In this document: positions 58,675 through 64,000 of the stretch, one piece after another
Layout: every line of letters begins with the position of its first letter
Numbering within the stretch: position 1 is the first letter of the stretch
Assembly: GCF_902686445.1 (NCBI RefSeq)
Contig: NC_062222.1
Span: 138,402,596-138,466,595, forward strand
Source of the DNA: Sciurus carolinensis
Lineage: Eukaryota; Chordata; Mammalia; Rodentia; Sciuridae
Reading direction: 5' to 3'
DNA length: 64,000 nt
The notes under the pieces: model-generated
Told to the model about the DNA's origin: nothing
Seen by the model: the letters and a program-made list of their open reading frames with translations, nothing else
The model's database searches: none
Made by a program: the position numbers and the translations under genes

Positions 58675-58850
58675 AGGAGCCAAGCGCTGTAATCCCAGCG
58701 ACTCCAGAGGCTGAGGCAGGAAGATTACAAGTTTGAGGCCAGACTCAGCAACTTAGCGAGGCCCTACCACAAAATAAAAGGGCTGGGAGTGTGGCTCAGT
58801 GGTAGAGCACACACCCTTGGATTCAAACCCCCGCACTGCAAGAAAAGGTG
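58675..58850 (+). mobile_element. B1-dID dimeric SINE
   Basis: 7SL half (GCTGTAATCCCAGCGACTCC, AGGCTGAGGCAGGAAGATTA) is followed by an ID half (GGGAGTGTGGCTCAGTGGTA) and a short A-rich end. The left arm is slightly truncated. Confidence 0.88.
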
Positions 58851-59983
58851 GGGAGATGAGCCCAGAGCAGCAGATGCAGGGACACACAGGTGGCCCCAGA
58901 CACAGGCTCACCTCCTGGTGAGGACATCAGACCTCAACACACTCAGCTGTGCCCAAGACATGCCCAGGGCTCACAAAGTGGATGTGAGGCCTGAACTGGG
59001 GGAGGCTGCCAAGGCCTGGAGCAGAAGATGCTCGGGAAGCACTGCCTGCAGGTTACATGCAGGTCCTGGACCCCCTCTGCTCTGATGCCAGGAAGCCGCC
59101 AGCAGTTCAGCCCAGCACTTGTGCTGTGACTCCCCTATGGCTGCTGTGGCCCCCAAGTCTCCCCAGCGTCCCACCTTCCATCCCTCATCTGAGTGTCACC
59201 AACTGGACAACTGGCAAGAGGAAAGTCCGTCTAACACTTCACCATTGCACGGCCAGTGATGCTGAACCCCTGCCTGCCTGCCCAGTGGCAGCCCAGCATG
59301 ACAGAGGCCACCCCATCACTCGCCCAGCATGATGCTGCTCCAAAGCTGGCACCTCCACCTCCCGCTCCTACAACCTGACCAGGAGGCCAGCTCCATGAGG
59401 CAGGGGTCACAGGTGTTCTGCTCACTGCTGTGTCCCCAGGCCCAGAGTAATGCCTGGCATGCAGCAGATGCCCAGCAGAGTCACTGCACGAGAAAACACT
59501 CAGAGCAGTGAGAAATCCTACCCCGTGCCTCTGGGTCAACAGACTAGAGAAAATCAGGATGCCCTCCGGTGTAAGAGCAGACTGCAGGTAACGTCTAAGG
59601 TAAACTCTCCCGAGTAGCAGAGCATAAATTCAAGAAAAAAGGGAAGAAGAGTTCATTTTGAAATGTCCGTACAGATTCGTCCCCGAAGAAGGTAATGGGC
59701 TGCTAAATGCCCAGAGCCCCGGAGGTGAACAAGCAACAGGGACAGAAGGAACCAGAGCGGCCAGGGGGCAGAAAAGCAACTGCATCTCATGTGGAGTTGT
59801 TGTTCTCTCTGCTTTGTGCTAGGGTTTCTGATTGTGGGCAGGAAGAGCAGGCGAGATGGTGTCAAAGCCATCTGCGTAGGACGTCCTCCCTCCGTCCCCA
59901 CCTCTCTACCTGCAGGTTCCCCAACTGCTCCTGACACGCAGCCAGCACTAGACAAGTTCTGACCTAGGCACGCACAAGGCCCG

Positions 59984-59999
59984 GGCGCCCCCTGCTGCC
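59984..59999 (-). promoter_or_regulatory. CTCF-like motif, minus orientation
   Basis: The minus strand reads GGCAGCAGGGGGCGCC, close to the CTCF core. It is oriented toward the plus-orientation motif at 49-63. Binding is inferred. Confidence 0.55.
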
Positions 60000-62204
60000 C
60001 ACTGCCTGCCACTGCCAGTCCCAGTGCACAGCACCTGGCCCACACACTCCCCGTCAGCAGCAGCCCAGTTCCTCCAGCATAATGCTCTAGGGGCCACATC
60101 TACCAGTGAACATAAAGTCCCAGGTCACAAAGGGCCAAGACAGCGAGGGCTGGGTGTATCGGGTCTGGGATGTGGGCTTCTCCTAGGGACAGGAGGCTTG
60201 GCCAATGGGTTGTGTCTCAAGCCAAGGGAGCATCTCAGCCAGCAAGAGAGGGGCCAGGTGGTCACTGAACAGTTCAGAGCAGTCAGGGGAGGGGAGGGCC
60301 GGGGTCCTTCCAGGCTCTGCCTCCTGCCGCCCAGCCTCCTGCAGAAGCAATGGGGGCTGAGACTGGGACAGGCGAACCTCTGAGGAGAGACCCAAGAGAG
60401 ACCCCTTCAGCTGTGCAGGCAATCCCATGCTCTGCCTTAACCACTCAACTGCCACGCCGCAGGGAAGGGCAGCAGCCCTGCCTGGCAGTTCAGCTCATCC
60501 TGAGGCCTTGCTCTCGGCATGGAGGGCTGGGTGTAACCTGCTGCCCAGCAGGGCTGCCCCTGCTCCTGGATGCACCCTGCTCTCCCCACTGCCACTGCAG
60601 GAGGACACCTTCCTGTGAGGTGTTAGCACATTCATCTCACACAGCTGGGGAGCAAGCTCCCTGGGCCCTCTGCCCAGCCCTTGCTGCCATGCCCAGGAAC
60701 AGCATGTGATGCAGGATGCTGGGAGCAGCAGGACCAGCCTGGCCCTGGCTAGTCTAGTCTGCCATCCACATGCTGGGTGGCCTTGGATGCTTCCCGCAGT
60801 AAAACAAAACCCCATGCGGTGTCTGCTCTGCAGGGGGTTCTTTCATCTGCAGCAGGGTACTCTCAGGACATGGCTTGACCAACTCCCAGGAGCCCAGGAG
60901 ACCTCGAGGGGAGCCAGGCCTGAGAGGTAAGTACGACCCGAGCTTCTTATTTCCCTGGTGAGTGCACAGACCACCACTGTTAATAGGCTATGGTTGCTGT
61001 CTGTCACAGGGTGCTTGGCAGAATCCGAGAGGGCCACATTTCAAACCATGGGCAATATGATCAGGGGTTGGAGAGCCCTGGCTTGTTCCAGCCCCAGTGG
61101 GGCACGGGCCTGCATGGCTGAGCCCAGGCTGAACTGCAGTCCCCAAGCCTCCAGGCCTGCGCAGGCCCCTGTGTTCCTCCCTCACTCCATTCTGAGCACC
61201 AGCTCCCTCAGAGCCACCACCAGCCTTCAAGATGGCTCCTGCCAAGCCTGCATCAACTGGCAGGGCCTGAAGGGAGCCAGTGGCCTCCCGCAGGACTCAC
61301 AGCCACGGCTGGGCTTCTTTTCCTCCGTGGCCACCAGTGCCCAGACTGAACCTCGCCCCGTGGCACGTGCCAAGGCAGGCGTCAGGAGCGGCTCTGCGGC
61401 CCGTGTCTGTGCGTGTCCCCATCCGCCTCCCTCAGGCTCTCCGCCCACTCCAGAAAGCAGAGCCACCTGAATGCATCTTCAAGGCATCATAGAGGTGCAT
61501 CCTGGAGGCTACGGTGTCTGCAGCACTCAGGGAGAACCCCCCAATGTCACCTGTGTCCCTCCCTCTTGGCCACAGAGCCCACAGAGTCCAAGTTGGGACC
61601 CCGCAGCCATGGTCACAGTCACAGGTTGGTGTCCCAGGCTGACCCTCCCTCCTACACGCAGGACATCTGCTGCCACACTGTCACGCACTCGTGCTTCTCA
61701 CTGATCAGCAAGCTGCGTCCAGCCTTGGGAGGTTCTGACCAGGAGGCCATGCCTGGCAAGACTCTGGGCTCCTGGGACTTAGCCTCAAAACAGTTCAAAG
61801 GAAGAGAAACCCTGAAGCCGATCTTAGCAAGAAAAACCTTGAGCTGTTCTCTCTGTGGACCAGCTGCTGCTCCCTGACAAGGGAAGGAGCAGGAACTAAC
61901 AACAACTGGCCTTCCCTTCCATCCACCCCGGGATGTGGGAGCAGGCGGGAGCTGGAGGGAGCCCGGCTGCGGCACCAGCCGCTCAGGATAGCCAGGGCCC
62001 CAGGGCCACAGACCCACTCTGCCTGTGCCAGCCCAGTCTGAACCCTGCACCCGTCTGCTCACCCGCCTGCTCACCCGCCTCATCTCCGTGCAGGAGCCCA
62101 GGAGGCGCAGGGCCACAGCTGCCAGCCCAGTCCCACCCAAGTTCACATCTGGTCAGACTCATCTCTCCAAGCTTCATCCAGAACATGCCGAGAGCTTCTG
62201 CAGG

Positions 62205-62550
62205 ACGACCCAATTAAAAATGGGCAGAGGCTTTCTCCAAGAGGATATTCAAATGGCCAATAAGCACAAGGAAAGATGCCCAACATCACTGATCTTAGGG
62301 AACTGCAGATCAAAACGAGAGGCCATCCGCACACATGAGGGCAGCTACTAGCACACAGTAGGAAATGACCAGCGCTGGCCAGGCGTGACCTGACCATAAC
62401 CTTGTGAACTGTGAAAGGGGACTCAAGTGGCAGAACCCCGGTGGGAAACAGGATGGAGGTCCCTCAGAAATTTCCAATGCGATTATCATATGATGTAGCA
62501 ATTCCACTTCTAGAATAGACCCCAAAGAACCGGAAGCAGGGACATTTGTT
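62205..62550 (+). mobile_element. LINE-1 ORF2 fragment
   Basis: The segment containing GAGGATATTCAAATGGCCAA, AACTGCAGATCAAAACGAGA and later GTAGCAATTCCACTTCTAGA matches the C-terminal part of L1 ORF2 in order on the plus strand. It is 5'-truncated and its frame is broken. Confidence 0.85.
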
Positions 62551-63320
62551 TCTTTGTTTTAAAATTTTTTTATTTGTTCTTTTTAGATACACATGACAGT
62601 AGAGCATATTCTGACATATTACACATGCACGGAGAACAACTTGCCATTCTTAGGATATGGAGTTACACTGGTTGCATATTCATGTATGAACATAGAAAGT
62701 TATGTCCAACTGGTCTACTGTCTTTCCTGTTTCCATGCCCCCTTACCTGCATTCCCCTTTGTCTAATCCAATGAACTTCTACTCTTCCTCTTCCCTACCG
62801 CCCCCTCTTATTGTGTGTTATCATCTGCCTATCAGAAAGAACATTTGGCCTTTTGGTTTTGGGGATTGGCTTATTTCACTTAGTGTGATATTTTCCAGTT
62901 CCATACATTTTCTGGCAAATGCCATAATTTCATTCTTCTTTAAGGTTAAATAATATTCCATTGCGTATATATATATCACATTTTCTTTATCCATTCACCT
63001 GTTGAAGGGCACCTAGGCTGGTTCCATAGCTTAGTTATTGTGAATTGAACTGCTATAAACATTGATGTGGCTGTGTCACTGTCGTAAGCTGATTTTAAGT
63101 CCTTTGGGTATATGCTGAGGAGTGAGATAACTGGGTCAAGTGGTGGTTCCATTCCAAGTTTTCTGAGGAATCTCCATGTTGCTTTCCAGGGTGGTTGCAC
63201 CGATTTGCAGTCCCACTAGCAACGTAGGAGTTGTACCTTTTCCCCCACGTCCTTGCCAACATTCATTGTTACTTGTATTCTTGATAATTGCCATTCTGAC
63301 TGAAGTGAGATGAAATCTCC

Positions 63321-63468
63321 ACTGTTTTTTGCTTTTTGTTTTTGCTTTAGTTGTGGATGGACACAATACCTCTATTTTGTTTATTTACCTTTATGCAGTG
63401 CTAAGAATCGAACCCAGTGACTCACACATGCTAGGCAAGCACTCTACCACTCAGCCACAACCCCAGCC
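63321..63468 (-). mobile_element. ID-type SINE nested in L1
   Basis: On the plus strand a T-rich start leads to GTGCTAAGAATCGAACCCAG and CACATGCTAGGCAAGCACTC, ending ACCACTCAGCCACAACCCC, a reverse-complement ID element. L1 sequence continues on both sides. Confidence 0.88.
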
Positions 63469-63782
63469 CTCTCAATATAGTTTTAATTTGCATTTCCCTA
63501 CTTGCTAGAGATGTTGAACATTTTTTGCATTTATTCGTTGACTGTATTTCTTCTGTGAAGTATCTGTTCAGTTCCTTAGCCCATATATTGATTGGATCAT
63601 TTGTTTTTTTGGTGTGAGGTGTTTTGAGTTCTTTATATATCCTGGAGATTAGTGCTCTATCTGAGGTGCAGGAGGTAAAGATTTTCTCCCACTCTGTAGG
63701 CTTTCTCTTCACACTCCTGATTGTTTCCTGTACTGTGAAAAAGTTTTTTTAGTTTGCTACCATCCCATTTATTGATTCTTTC

Positions 63783-63987
63783 CTTTTTTGGTACTGGGGA
63801 TTGAATTCAGGGACACTTAACCACTGAGTCATATCCCCAGGCCTTTTGGTATTTTATTTAGAGACAAGGTCTTGCTGAGTTGCTAAGGGTTTCATTAAAT
63901 TACTAAGGCTGGCTTTGAACTCACAATCTTCCTGTCTCACCCTCCCAAGTCACTGGGATTAACAGGTGTGCACTGCCACACCTGGCC
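63783..63987 (-). mobile_element. B1-dID dimeric SINE nested in L1
   Basis: The plus strand reads TTTTTTGGTACTGGGGATTG (ID half reversed), then CACCCTCCCAAGTCACTGGG and GTGTGCACTGCCACACCTGG (7SL half reversed). TATTGATTC-like and TATTGACTC sequences flank it as an imperfect duplication. Confidence 0.88.
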
Positions 63988-64000
63988 CGTGTATTGACTC

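Larger units (their letters stand above)
55866..64000 (-). other. RGS12: RGS12 upstream intron (5' part outside window)
   Basis: No minus-strand segment with PDZ or PTB homology appears up to 64,000, so the N-terminal coding exons lie beyond. Contents are the candidate internal promoter, a short CA run (57,262), a B1-dID (58,675-58,850), a CTCF-like motif (59,984-59,999) and a stack of L1 and SINE insertions from 62,205. The stretch 59,000-62,200 is otherwise unique and GC-rich, with a MIR/L2-like bit near 59,430-59,490. Confidence 0.7.
62560..64000 (-). mobile_element. LINE-1 3' end with two nested SINEs
   Basis: On the minus strand an ORF2 C-terminal region is readable, with pieces related to the L1 sequences IYPKDLKSAYDSDTATSMFI and WNQPRCPSTGEWIKKM, followed by a 3'UTR and A-rich end near 62,560. 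It is interrupted by an ID SINE (63,321-63,468) and a B1-dID (63,783-63,987). L1-like sequence resumes after the latter and runs off the window. Stops and shifts make it non-functional. Confidence 0.88.

Noticed and set aside
62205..64000. Functional reverse transcriptase gene
   Set aside because: These are 5'-truncated L1 ORF2 ends with stops, shifts and nested SINEs.

Overview
This window is mammalian nuclear DNA. It has short exons with GT-AG introns, CpG-poor interspersed repeats and no bacterial-type operons. The repeats point to a squirrel-family rodent (Sciuridae: ground squirrel, marmot or relative). They include several dimeric B1-dID SINEs, tRNA-derived ID-type SINEs with an intact pol III B box, and 5'-truncated LINE-1 copies. 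Species and chromosome cannot be read from the sequence. I made gene calls by recognising protein segments and checking splice sites and codon phase by eye; no database search was run.

Two genes lie head to tail on the minus strand, so they read from high to low coordinates. RGS12 (regulator of G-protein signalling 12) occupies 55,865 down to about 2,870. Sixteen coding exons are visible (2,478 nt, 825 codons plus stop), and every exon junction agrees in phase. They encode the region before the RGS domain, the RGS domain, two Ras-binding domains, the GoLoco motif and the C-terminal tail. The PDZ and PTB domains of full-length RGS12 must lie on exons beyond 64,000. HGFAC (hepatocyte growth factor activator) follows about 1.3 kb downstream, with its start codon at 1,542. 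It runs off the left edge after the signal peptide, the linker and the fibronectin type II domain. The same neighbours occur on human 4p16.3 (established knowledge).

Layout from left to right: HGFAC exons 1-5 (1-1,542); liver-type promoter motifs (1,608-1,632); RGS12 distal last exon (2,870-3,300); a 6 kb intron holding a second, proximal poly(A) site (8,482); GoLoco/tail exon (9,369-9,953); RBD exons (11,408-17,969); linker and RGS exons (19,684-22,809); a 20 kb intron; a 22-nt microexon (43,164-43,185); a 12.6 kb intron with old repeats and a CpG-rich block; a 96-nt exon (55,770-55,865) with the likely start codon of the short RGS12 isoform; CCAAT and TATA motifs just upstream of it (56,041-56,116); then intron to 64,000, ending in nested LINE/SINE insertions.

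RGS12 is a scaffold that accelerates GTP hydrolysis on Galpha-i/o (RGS), holds Galpha-GDP (GoLoco) and binds Ras/Raf-pathway proteins (RBDs). HGFAC is a secreted serine protease zymogen. The two are neighbours, not pathway partners. The observations most worth checking are the frame-gating microexon, the candidate internal promoter, the choice between two RGS12 C-termini (one ending in a PDZ ligand), a lineage-type hexapeptide expansion in the tail, a 51-bp ABABA minisatellite and a convergent pair of CTCF-like motifs.
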